64,000 nt of DNA from Mytilisepta virgata (lineage: Eukaryota; Mollusca; Bivalvia; Mytilida; Mytilidae): positions 53,076,230 to 53,140,229 of the forward strand of contig CM051516.1 in assembly GCA_028015205.1 (NCBI GenBank), read 5' to 3'. The position numbers and the translations under genes were made by a program. Every line of letters starts with the position of its first letter. The stretch's first letter is position 1. This document shows positions 23,701 to 33,388 of this stretch, one piece after another. Below the pieces are notes generated by a model. The model was not told the origin of the DNA, searched no databases, and saw only the letters and a program-made list of their open reading frames with translations.

Positions 23701-25392
23701 AGAAAGTTCATATTATGATGTAAATGTGTACCAATTTTCATAATGCCGTGACCCCATTTTCATAGAAAAAAAAGGCCTCAACGAAAACCTTAACCTGAGG
23801 ATTCCCAATAGCATTTCCCATGTTCACTGAACACTGAGATCTAGGACAAGACCTTAAAATGGCATACATTTTAGAAAGTATATATCATGACTTACATGCG
23901 TACCAAGTTTCATGAAGATGTGACCACATCTTCAAAGAAAAAAATCTTCAACGCAGACCTTCACCGGTGGCGGAACGGCCGGACGGACGGACGAACAGAC
24001 TTTTGTTGGCGGGACATAAAAATGCCAAAACGACAAAAATTGTAAAGCCAAAACCATCGATGGAGATACTCCTTAGTTTTACAAAATTTAACATTTTTGT
24101 AACACTCAATTAAATTACAAATCGGAAACCTATCGCGACAATTTATATTAAAGATAAAAAAGATAACATACTTACGTCATAAAAGAAATCAATACATATA
24201 GACACTTCAAAGCTTCCTATCCACTCACGTGATCCATCGAATGATCCAGCCTTGTCTCCCATTTTAACTAAAGCCTTTTGAATATCTTTTATAAAAGGAA
24301 CATCTTTAGGGTCACTCCGTTGTATTTTTATCCAGGAACACATACTCTGCAGCGTTCTATACCCACAACCCCAACCCTGAAAACATGAAATCTAACAAAT
24401 ATTACGCAATTTCATTATATATATATATATATAATTCAATAATGAAAAACATTAAGAGTGTCTTATAATAAAAGTTGTTATCAGTCTTAGAAACTGAACT
24501 GAATTATTATATTTTCTAAAAATGCAAATTTTAAAATATCAGATATGATTTGCATTTTTAGAAAATAAGATATATCTGATATTTTAAAATTTGCATTTTT
24601 AGAAAATATGATAATATACAGTTCAGTTTCTAAGACTGATAACAATTTTTATTATAAGACACCCTTAATGTTTTTTTCATTATTGCATACTATTGTCTTA
24701 TCTGAAAAGGATAAGGCATCTTAGATGTGATAGATATTTTAGAGGAAAAAGGGGGGAATGTATTAATGTTGAGTACAGGACGGTAGTTGGTGCATTAGAA
24801 AGCGAAAAGTACTACCAGTCATGCCAGTAACAATTTACCTGACAGAATAAAGAGGATAACGCTACAGTCAATTTTCTTTATTATGTCTTTATTATGTCGT
24901 AAAACGAATATCTGTGACGCCATCATCGAAATAGTCCCAGGATGAAAACACTGATTATATTTAAAATATTAATATATACATTCGAATTTTATGGGCTTTG
25001 CTATAAAATGTAACGAAATAGCGATAAATATATCAATTATGATCTTTTTCCAACTCGAGGGCATAGCCGCTCGACGATGATAAACACTTCTTGTTGAAAA
25101 AAATCATAAATAATCTATAATTACACACAGTTTTATTCACACGACATTTGCGTGTACTTAAAACGTCGTATATGTACATTAATTGTTCCTCTTGGTTCTC
25201 CATACATTTAAATCCGTGGGCCTACTTTATACATTGACAAGACTCGGTCATCATTTTGATATTTAGATTATGACAAACCTGATCGTTTGTTCCGTCACAT
25301 CCATAAAAATAATAAATATAATCTCCGTTAACTGTCACATAGTTTTGTCCAGGCGGAGAAATGTGTAAATGAATACTACGATAATTCTGCAT
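17792..25392 (-). CDS. UFSP1: UFM1-specific protease, UFSP1-like (peptidase C78), complete, 208 aa
   Basis: Five exons (minus strand): 25279-25392, 24176-24376, 20165-20267, 19128-19198 and 17792-17929. Donors are GTTTGT, GTAAGT, GTAAGT and GTATGT; phases 0, 0, 1, 0 agree. ATG at 25390-25392 follows an in-frame stop, and TAG is at 17792-17794. The enzyme is a cysteine protease that exposes the C-terminal Gly of UFM1 and can remove UFM1 from targets. Visible motifs: 'YIYYFY' (Tyr30), '[10 protein letters not shown]' (Cys42), 'GSREWIGS', '[12 protein letters not shown]', '[15 protein letters not shown]' and 'DPH' (Asp164, His166). The Cys-Asp-His spacing (122 and 124) equals that I recall for mouse UFSP1 (Cys53, Asp175, His177), with Tyr 12 residues before Cys. 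It lacks the N-terminal extension of UFSP2, which favours UFSP1. Introns hold several transposons. A GTAAGA donor near 25941 could end a leader exon. Confidence 0.9.
18001..18110. repeat. Foldback element, 110 bp, in UFSP1 intron 4
   Basis: The left arm 'tgactgagtatattgtaac' is repeated in inverted form with few mismatches on the right ('gttacaatatactctgtca'), and an inner pair around 'ttgtcaacc'/'ggttgacaa' continues the stem almost to the centre. No coding capacity. Confidence 0.8.
19590..19835 (+). repeat. Tandem repeat, four units of ~70 bp, UFSP1 intron 3
   Basis: Each unit holds 'accaaattctacacatgtag' (or a close variant), 'gcctgcc' and 'ctgtataaaa'. The first unit is the most diverged. 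Confidence 0.8.
20760..21010 (+). repeat. Dispersed repeat ('gataccaattttgatgca')
   Basis: Shares 'accaattttgatgca', 'tttcgtcgatttat', 'atgttgaaaac' and 'gttgaagagcaaattca' with 34150-34440, and in part with 33180-33270 and 24010-24070. It lies in UFSP1 intron 2. Confidence 0.6.
21178..23600 (+). mobile_element. Helitron-like non-autonomous element, copy 3, 2.4 kb, in UFSP1 intron 2
   Basis: The 5' end has the stem AGGCTC-acca-GAGCCT (21184-21199) followed by 'tcgctcacctgg'. The 3' end has 'gacgccaagtgatggc', a strong hairpin at 23568-23598 (agctcac...gtgagct around 'gacccttcgggtc') and CTAA at 23597-23600. The interior has about five to seven divergent units of ~160-330 bp with 'gggcaataactcctaaatgg' and 'cccctatgttctatttttag' landmarks. 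It is the best-preserved copy of this family in the window. The Helitron class is inference; no Rep/helicase is present. Confidence 0.65.
23601..24070 (+). repeat. Second dispersed repeat abutting the Helitron-like element
   Basis: Divergent direct repeats ('aggtcaagacctta', 'ttagaaagttcatat', 'taccaattttcata', 'cttcaacg') of about 190 bp also occur at 20930-21180, so the Helitron-like copy at 21178 appears inserted inside an older array of this type. The block ends with 'ggacggacggacgaacagac' and 'ggcgggacataaaaatgcc'. Confidence 0.5.
24438..24685. repeat. Long foldback, 248 bp, in UFSP1 intron 1
   Basis: Two arms of about 110 bp are near-perfect inverted copies: 'cagtcttagaaactgaact' on the left is 'agttcagtttctaagactg' on the right, and 'ctaaaaatgcaaattttaaa' pairs with its complement. 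The flanking ends 'caataatg' and 'cattattg' are also inverted. No gene inside. Confidence 0.88.
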
Positions 25393-27651
25393 GGAACTCG
25401 TTAAATGGGAGATAATTCAAACTTGTTTTATTGGAAAATCTGTACGAAGCGCCAAATTTATGAAACCAGGTGAAATAAGCATAAAAATAACACTGGTTTA
25501 TTTCGTGGATTCTTTATTGTAGAGATGTAACAATGTAAGTTAGAGTTAAGTTAGAGTTGACCCTAAAATATATAATAGAAAATAATATTAAATTCTAGTG
25601 CAAGAAAGATAACTCTTGAACTATACAGTACATTTGTACAAGACATACATGTATTATTTAAAATAAGAAAAATACTCAGTTACCAGCTTATCAAGCTCAT
25701 ATAAATATATACGTAAGGATGAAGAACAGCAATTAAATCAGTCTTGTCTGAATATGTGTTCTTATAGTTCAAAAATACATTAAACCTCATTTTACATAGA
25801 GATTCACCATGTTCACTATTCAATTAGTAACAAAATGTAAATAAAAAGAACAAAAATACAAAGCATTAGAATAGCAAATAAAATAAGCATTGTTAGCAAA
25901 GCTAAGCAGCATGGTTAAAAATAACACACATGATTCTTACCTCACATGAGGTGCAAAGGTCCTCAATGTACATTAAATCATATCATCGTGTATAGATATT
26001 CATCTCAACCTGAATAACAAATTTGAGCAATCATAAACACAGTGTTCTGTGACAAATCTATATGATCACAGTATTGACACAAAAATATTAAAATCAGGAT
26101 TATGAATAAAATCATTACTTTTTAAATATTTAAGACTGTTGAAATCTTAGATTATCATGTTATTTATTTTCATGACTATTCAGAAGATTCATACAATCCC
26201 ATATTTGTAATCTGTATTTATTAACCATTATTTATAGTATTATTATTTTACTTTATTTTAATCTTGTTAACCATTTTATTTGTTTTAGATCTGTTTAACA
26301 ACTCTTACACAGAATAAACTCATACATCTCTCACTTATTCATTCATTCATTCACCCATCTCATTTTTACTAAATATTAAGGATATGACTATTAATAAAGT
26401 TAGTTATAAGATAACATAGGACACTGACCTTCTAGAAAACAAATGACATTCCAGGTACCAATTTCAATTTTGTTATACTACAAACAACATCTTATCAAGT
26501 AGAAAATTTTTCATGGAGTGATTAAAGAACAATGAAATTCCCTCCAAAAGAACATATGACCAAAGCAGACCAATCAGATGAGAGAATTTAAGGTTAAGGT
26601 TTAAAGTACAAAACCTTGGGTCATAAACTTAATATATAAAATATAAGTATGTAATTAAAATAATCTAATTTAATACTAATTATTATCATTATCAAATATA
26701 ACCGACATAAATCATCAAATATCATTTAATGAATATTCAGTTACATATTTTTATTACCAAACTGGAAACAATATCAAATTATTAATATTTATAAGAAATC
26801 AATCCATATTCTACTAAAAAATATTTACAAAATTCACTCTACCACATAATCGCTTTTAATTCAATTCTATTTGAAATATAGATTAATGTTTTCGGATAAG
26901 AAATTATGATGTACTTATGTATTCAGTTATGTAAATGTTAATCATTATTAGTCAATTTATTAATACTAACGACACAAAACATTATTTATACTTCAATCAT
27001 TCTATTTGAACAGTGATCAGCAGTCCAAATGCGTTGACGTAATAAACTAGTATTTCAGATATAATTCACGGTGGCTTCAAAATATACTGATTTTACCACG
27101 GGTAGGTTTTCATATTGTTGTTTCCTAAGACACCGACTCACTGTCTAAATATGGTGAAGCTCAAGTTAAACTTCTGATTGTTAATTTCAATCAATATTTC
27201 TCCTACACCGAGTGTGCGCAGATTTGGTATTTATAATTTTTACATCCATTCCATGATCCAGTGTGATTCCTTGCAATCCCCTCCAACAGAAAACTAAATA
27301 AGTGGTTTGCTCCCATATATTATATTTACCACGACTCTATTATAGACAGAGATGGAGAATAATAAAATAAGGAGATCAGATGGTGTTTTTAAGACGCAAA
27401 AAGAATGAGAACAATCCTGCTTTTTTTCATCCTATCTGTGATCCATTTTTTTTTCACCAGATTTTGATCCTGGTATTTTCCAAATTACTTGCCCCACAAT
27501 ACAAACATTAAATGGTTGATCCTGTAATAAAACTAAGTAAATAAATCCTAAATTTTATCTGCCTAATACAAGGATTGGTACAAGTTTATAGAGGAAAAGC
27601 TATACTTAAAGTAAAACAGAATTTATGTTTACCTTGATATTTTTTTTATAC
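25393..27651. other. Intergenic AT-rich DNA upstream of UFSP1
   Basis: No supportable coding exon. The UFSP1 promoter should lie at its low-coordinate end, but no core element could be assigned. The matching C-terminal exon of the orphan lectin exon at 27652 was sought here on the minus strand and not found. Confidence 0.4.
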
Positions 27652-27726
27652 CTGCTGCATTACATCAAACAAATTCCTCACTAGTGAAAAGGCGGCCAAT
27701 CTGCCACACATTCTGTTGCAGTATCT
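27652..27726 (-). pseudogene. Orphan C-type lectin domain exon
   Basis: On the minus strand a 'tatttcacag' acceptor precedes 27726 and a GTATAA donor follows 27652. The 25 codons between begin 'RYCNRMCGRLAAFSLVRN', which lines up with the second lectin exon of the mosaic gene ('LYCKNHCGRLADDLLSTR'): YC, a second Cys three residues on, then GRLA. Both ends are phase 0, whereas the homologous exon at 34713-34803 ends in phase 1 and is longer. No partner exon encoding the rest of a lectin domain was found between 25.4 and 33.3 kb, so it is probably a relict of a duplicated lectin cassette. A functional gene with exons I missed remains possible. Confidence 0.5.
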
Positions 27727-28344
27727 CTGTGAAATAATAGAACATTATATGACTCTAACTTGTATTGATTGCGCGTACTCGAAGATTTTTGTCATTGGCA
27801 GTGTTAAAGACCGATAATAAAAAGAACAGAAAAAAACAGAAAAAAATCGAAACCAATGCGATTTGAAACTTACACGTACGAACTTTCATTATTTTTTTTA
27901 ATTCTTCGATAGATAGTTCAAAATCAAAATAAAATAAAAATACAGATATTAAATGTACAAGAGCAATATCGTCATTGATTAAATTGACTTTCGAACTATA
28001 TACCACGAACCTGACAAATCTTTCCATGTGAGCATGGTATCTCCTATCATGATAATAACTGAAGTGCTGCCTGTACTAATTCTCTTTTAATTAATGTTAA
28101 GCCTTGTTATTGAGATGCCGTTTTCTTTCATGTAGCTACTACAGTCAAAATTCTGTGTATCAACGAAACTAATATCATGGTCTTCTTTATCTTCATAAGA
28201 ACATTAAAAAATGCATTACTAAACCTCGTCTTTCTACCGTCATTATATTTTATCAATGAACAATATTTATTTGCATAGAATAAATTGAAAAACGTATATC
28301 CATATTCTTTTAAACCAATTATTTCAATCAAGACGTACTTCTTA
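27727..28344. other. Intergenic, nothing recognised
   Basis: AT-rich, no exon seen between the orphan lectin exon and the minisatellite. Confidence 0.4.
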
Positions 28345-31180
28345 TCATTTTCATTGTCAGATAGTATAGGTGTGCGAAAGGGTACCAATCAGGACGGTGT
28401 AATGTCAACATTTTCCTTGTCAGTTAGAATAGGTGTGCGAAAGGGTACCAATCAGGACGGTGTAATGTCAACATTTTCCTTGTCAGTTAGTATAGGTGTG
28501 CAAAAGGGTACCAATCAGGACGGTGTAATGTGAACATTTTCCTTGTCAGTTAGTATAGGTGTGCGAAAGGGTACCAATCAGGACGGTGTAATGTCAACAT
28601 TTTCCTTGTCAGATAGTATAGGTGTGCGAAAAGGTACCAATCAGGACGGTGTAATGTCAACATTTTCCTTGTCAGTTAGTATAGGTGTGCGAAAGGGTAC
28701 CAATCAGGACGGTGTAATGTCAACATTTTCCTTGTCAGTTAGTATAGGTGTGCGAAAAGGTACCAATCAAGACGGTGTAATGTCAACATTTTCCTTGTCA
28801 GATAGTATAGGTGGGCGAAAGGGTACCAATCAGGACGGTGTAATGTCAAAATTTTTCTTGTCAGATAGTATAGGTGTACGAAAAGGTACCAAACAGGACG
28901 GTGTAATGTCACAGTTTTCTCGTAAGATAGTATAGGTGTGCGAAAAGGTACCAATCAAGACGGTGTAATGTCAACATTTTCCTTGTCAGATAGTATAGGT
29001 GGGCGAAAGGGTACCAATCAGGACGGTGTAATGTCAACACTTTCCTGATCAGATAGTATAGATGTGCGAAAGAGTACAAATCAGGACGGTATAATGTCAA
29101 CATTTTCCTTGTCAGATAGTATAGGTGTGTGAAAGGGTACCAATCAGGACGGTGTAATGTCAACATTTTCCTTGTCAGATAGTATAGGTGTGCGAAAGGG
29201 TACCAATCAGGACGGTGTAATGTCAACATTTTCCTTGTCAGATAGTATAGGTGTGCGAAACGGTACCAGTCAGGACGGTGTAATGTCAACATTTTCCTTG
29301 TCAGATAGTAAGTGTACGAAAGGGTACCAAACAGGACGGTGTAATGTCACAATTTTCTCGTAAGATAGTATAGGTGTGCGAAAAGGTACCAATCAAGACG
29401 GTGTTATGTCAACATTTTCCTTGTCAGATAGTATAGGTGGGCGAAAGGGTACCAATCAGGACGGTGTAATGTCAACATTTTCCTTGTCAGATAGTATAGA
29501 TGTGCGAAAGAGTACAAATCAGGAGGGTATAATGTCAACATTTTCCTTGTCATATAGTATAGGTGTGTGAAAGGGTACCAATCAGGACGGTGTAATGTCA
29601 ACATTTTCCTTGTCAGACAGTATATGTGTGCGAAAAGGTACAAATCAGGATGGTGTAATGTCAACATTTTCCTTGTCAGATAGTATAGGTGTGCGAAAGG
29701 GTACCAATCAGGACGGTGCAATGTGAACATTTTCCTTGTCAGATAGTAAAGGTATGCGAACGGGTACCAATCAGGACGGAGTTATGTCAACATTTTCCTT
29801 GTCAGTTAGTATAGGTGTGCGAAAGGGTACCAAACAGGACGGTGTAATGTCAACATTTTCTTTTTCAGATAGTATAGATGTGCGAAAGAGTACCAATCAG
29901 GATGGTGTAATGTCAACATTTTCCTTGTCAGATAATATAGGTGTGCGAAAGGGTACCAATCAAGACGGTGTAATGTCAACATTTTCCTTGTCAGATAGTA
30001 TAGGTGTTTGAAAGGGTACCAATCAGGACGGTGTAATGTCAACACTTTCCTGATCAGATAGTATAGATGTGCGAAAGAGTACAAATCAGGACGGTATAAT
30101 GTCAACATTTTCCTTGTCAGATAGTATAGGTGTGTGAAAGGGTACCAATCAGGACGGTGTAATGTCAACATTTTCCTTGTCAGATAGTATAGGTGTGCGA
30201 AAGTGTACCAATCAGGACGGTGTAATGTCAACATTTTCCTTGTCAGATAGTATAGGTGTGCGAAACGGTACCAGTCAGGACGGTGTAATGTCAACATTTT
30301 CCTTGTCAGATAGTAAGTGTACGAAAGGGTACCAAACAGGACGGTGTAATGTCACAATTTTCTCGTAAGATAGTATAGGTGTGCGAAAAGGTACCAATCA
30401 AGACGGTGTTATGTCAACATTTTCCTTGTCAGATCGTATAGGTGGGCGAAAGGGTACCAATCAGGACGGTGTAATGTCAACATTTTCCTTGTCAGATAGT
30501 ATAGATGTGCGAAAGAGTACAAATCAGGAGGGTATAATGTCAACATTTTCCTTGTCATATAGTATAGGTGTGTGAAAGGGTACCAATCAGGACGGTGTAA
30601 TGTCAACATTTTCCTTGTCAGACAGTATATGTGTGCGAAAAGGTACAAATCAGGATGGTGTAATGTCAACATTTTCCTTGTCAGATAGTATAGGTGTGCG
30701 AAAGGGTACCAATCAGGACGGTGCAATGTGAACATTTTCCTTGTCAGATAGTAAAGGTATGCGAACGGGTACCAATCAGGACGGAGTTATGTCAACATTT
30801 TCCTTGTCAGTTAGTATAGGTGTGCGAAAGGGTACCAAACAGGACGGTGTAATGTCAACATTTTCTTTTTCAGATAGTATAGATGTGCGAAAGAGTACCA
30901 ATCAGGATGGTGTAATGTCAACATTTTCCTTGTCAGATAATATAGGTGTGCGAAAGGGTACCAATCAGGACGGTGTAATGTCAACATTTTCCTTGTCAGA
31001 TAGTATAGGTGTTTGAAAGGGTACCAATCAGGACGGTGTAATGTCAACATTTTCCCTGTCAGATAGTATTGGTGTGCGAAAGGGTACCAATCAGGACGGT
31101 GTAATGTCAACATTTTCCCTGTCAGATAGTATAGGTGTGCGTAAGGGTACCAATCAGGACGGTGTAATGTCAACATTTTT
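28345..31180 (+). repeat. 63-bp minisatellite, about 45 units
   Basis: Each unit contains 'tccttgtcagatagtatagg', 'gtgcgaaagggtaccaatca' and 'ggacggtgtaatgtcaac'. The period is exactly 63 bp (21 codons), so open frames appear on both strands, but individual units carry stop codons in each (for example 'gtgtgtgaaag' and 'aatgtgaac' variants). From about 29.0 kb to 31.0 kb the array consists of two nearly identical 1005-bp blocks (16 units minus 3 bp). I treat it as non-coding. Confidence 0.93.
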
Positions 31181-31560
31181 ATGTCTAATGCATTAATATA
31201 TTTATCACTTACATTTATACGGTGTACTTCGGAAAATCTGCACAATTTTAATTATCTTGATATACGATATATTTTCCAAAAATGAAGTATAAAAAAATGG
31301 GGATTACTCGACACAAGGTATCTCTGATGTGTATGAATATCAACCATTTTCACAAGTTTGCAAACCGACTTTCAATATTCGGAAGATACATGTATCCTCT
31401 TTGAATTTTGGAAAAACCGATATCCTTTCCCAATGATGCCTTCAGAAGAATTGTCTCTCTAGAAGACATCACAACCTATCTCCTTTAAAATATCATAAAT
31501 TCAAAACAATAAGCTCAAGTTGGGCAGTGAGCATGTGTTGTTTTCCCCGACATCCTTTTC

Positions 31561-31722
31561 AGCTTGTCATATCTAAAGTCAAGAAATACCAAAGGGTTAT
31601 TCGAAGGAGAGAAAAATCGTAACGACTGACAACCTCCGGAGAACAACGAAGACAAGACCAAAACAATACATGCACTACAATTAAAAACTAAAAACATATG
31701 AACAACATGGACCCCACCAAAA
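31561..31722 (-). repeat. Dispersed repeat, inverted copy of the 13558/44121 family
   Basis: The reverse complement contains 'tgcatgtattgttttggtc', 'tcgttgttctccgga' and 'tatttcttgactttag', in the same order as at 13558-13797. Confidence 0.7.
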
Positions 31723-31779
31723 AACCATATTTCTTCATTTAATTCAGCTCAGAAATGTTAAATTTTACCAATTATAAAT

Positions 31780-32470
31780 TAGGAATTGTTCTTGGCGGTG
31801 ATAAATTATCCGACGGAGTTTGCTTCCATAGATGCTCAATACCATTTTCCTGTTCATTTGACCTTGCAATTTCTTCAGAGAAGATTTTTCTCATTGGACC
31901 AATCAGAATTAATAATTTTTCAAGGCGGCCATATTAGTTGTCCGACCAATTCAGAATATGCAAAATACATGGAAGTCCTTCCATAGATGCTTCAATTGGC
32001 GTTGAAGTTTCAGAGGATAAGATTTTCGTATTCTAATTTATCCAATCAGAAGGAAAGAATGGTTCATGGCAGCCGTATAAGATGTTCGATTTAGATGAAA
32101 TATACAACCTTTATAAAGGTCCTCCAACAAATGCTTCAAACCAAGTTTCAATTAATTAGCCCATGCAGTTTTAAATGAGATTTTATTAAATTTGACTAAA
32201 TAGATATGAAGATTTATTATGGCTATAATTGGAACGAAATATGTAAACTTTATAAAAACCCTTTCCCAGATGATTCATATCTGTTTCAGTTCATTTCACT
32301 TTTCGCTTTAAGAGATTAAAAAAAATTGAACAATGAGAAAGATAAGATGATTTGTTCATGGCGGCCGTGCAAGTTGTCTGATCGTGAAAAAATATGCAAA
32401 CATTATGAAGGTAGATGCTTCAAACTAAGTTTCAGTTCATTTGACACAGGAGTTATGAGATCAAAGTGTT
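31780..32470 (+). repeat. Degenerate tandem repeats of ~140 bp
   Basis: About four to five diverged units recur with 'ggcggcc(a/g)t', 'ccaatcagaa', 'agatgcttcaa' and 'aagtttcag' landmarks, the same style as the interior of the Helitron-like elements, but no terminal structures were found. A relic. Confidence 0.5.
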
Positions 32471-33368
32471 AACTGATGGAAGACTGTGCAAAGTCACACG
32501 TCCAAATATGCCAACTTCCCGGCGTTATCGATTATTCACGGTCATATATTTTTAATGGTAGATACATTATCAGGTTATCGGTTTGTGCAATTTATAACAA
32601 TGCGGACATGATTAGTAATTAATAACTTTAAATAAAAAACAAATCACGCACATTGTTGATAAATATATAATTATCGAATTTATATCTTAGCGGACCTTTT
32701 TTAAACTTCAGTTTCATTTAAAACATTATCAATTTTACACTTTCCCCCTTTAAGCCACAGTTTGAAACACGTAAGTAGTGTCCTCCATTTCATTTCAAGC
32801 GTGTGATTTTAAGTTCAGTCGCCCATTTTAAGAGCGAATGTTATTTTTACTCGTCCGGTAACATTTAGTATGTATGTTCATGTATCTGTATTGTTGTTTA
32901 GCGAAATAATTTCCCTTTACTTTGGATTCGGATCTGATGAACTTTCCACTTCATCTTACATTTGTTTTAATTATCGACATTATGTAGGTTTTGAAGAAAT
33001 CAGCGATCGTTTTCATCTGATGTGAGTTCTCCGAGAACAGAGCATTTCTAGCGTGTCTACGGTCTAAGTAATTAAAATCACATAATTTCTCAGAAATAAC
33101 GTCAATTTTACTGTAGATGTGAATATTTAATGGAAAATGTGTCATAATCCCAAGAACATCTAGAAATTTAAATAAATTCTTTGAAACATCTAGAGATCTA
33201 AATAAATTCTTCGAAACCAATTTTGATGCACCAGATGTGCACATTTTGTCGATTTACGAATCATCCAAAAAAAAGACGATAAAAGGACAGTTCTTCAAAA
33301 CGAATTGTCTTGAGTTCCTCATGCTGTGTATGAAGAAATATACAAAAACAATCAAATATTTAATGAAA
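32471..33368. other. Intergenic, 3' flank of the mosaic gene
   Basis: No firm gene. A minus-strand frame of 97 codons spans 32951-33244, but its upstream end lies in a dispersed repeat (33180-33270) and no domain is recognisable. Confidence 0.4.
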
Positions 33369-33374
33369 TTTATT
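33369..33374 (-). terminator. Polyadenylation signal AATAAA (minus strand) of the mosaic gene
   Basis: TTTATT on the plus strand is AATAAA on the minus strand, about 15 bases after the stop codon at 33389-33391. This is unusually close to the stop, so a downstream signal may be used instead. Confidence 0.4.
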
Positions 33375-33388
33375 TTTCACCTTTCAAA

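Noticed and set aside
25930..25990. Minus-strand segment with a GTAAGA donor and two Cys codons
   Set aside because: Too short to call coding. It could be a UFSP1 leader exon, but nothing confirms it.
28345..31180. CRISPR-like array
   Set aside because: The whole 63-bp unit is repeated without unique spacers, and the genome is animal.
28285..31245. Many open frames of 60-163 codons on both strands
   Set aside because: They are produced by the 63-bp minisatellite period and are broken by stops in variant units.
32951..33244. 97-codon minus-strand frame after the mosaic gene
   Set aside because: Its upstream end is a dispersed repeat also present at 20770 and 34190, and no domain or splice support was seen.
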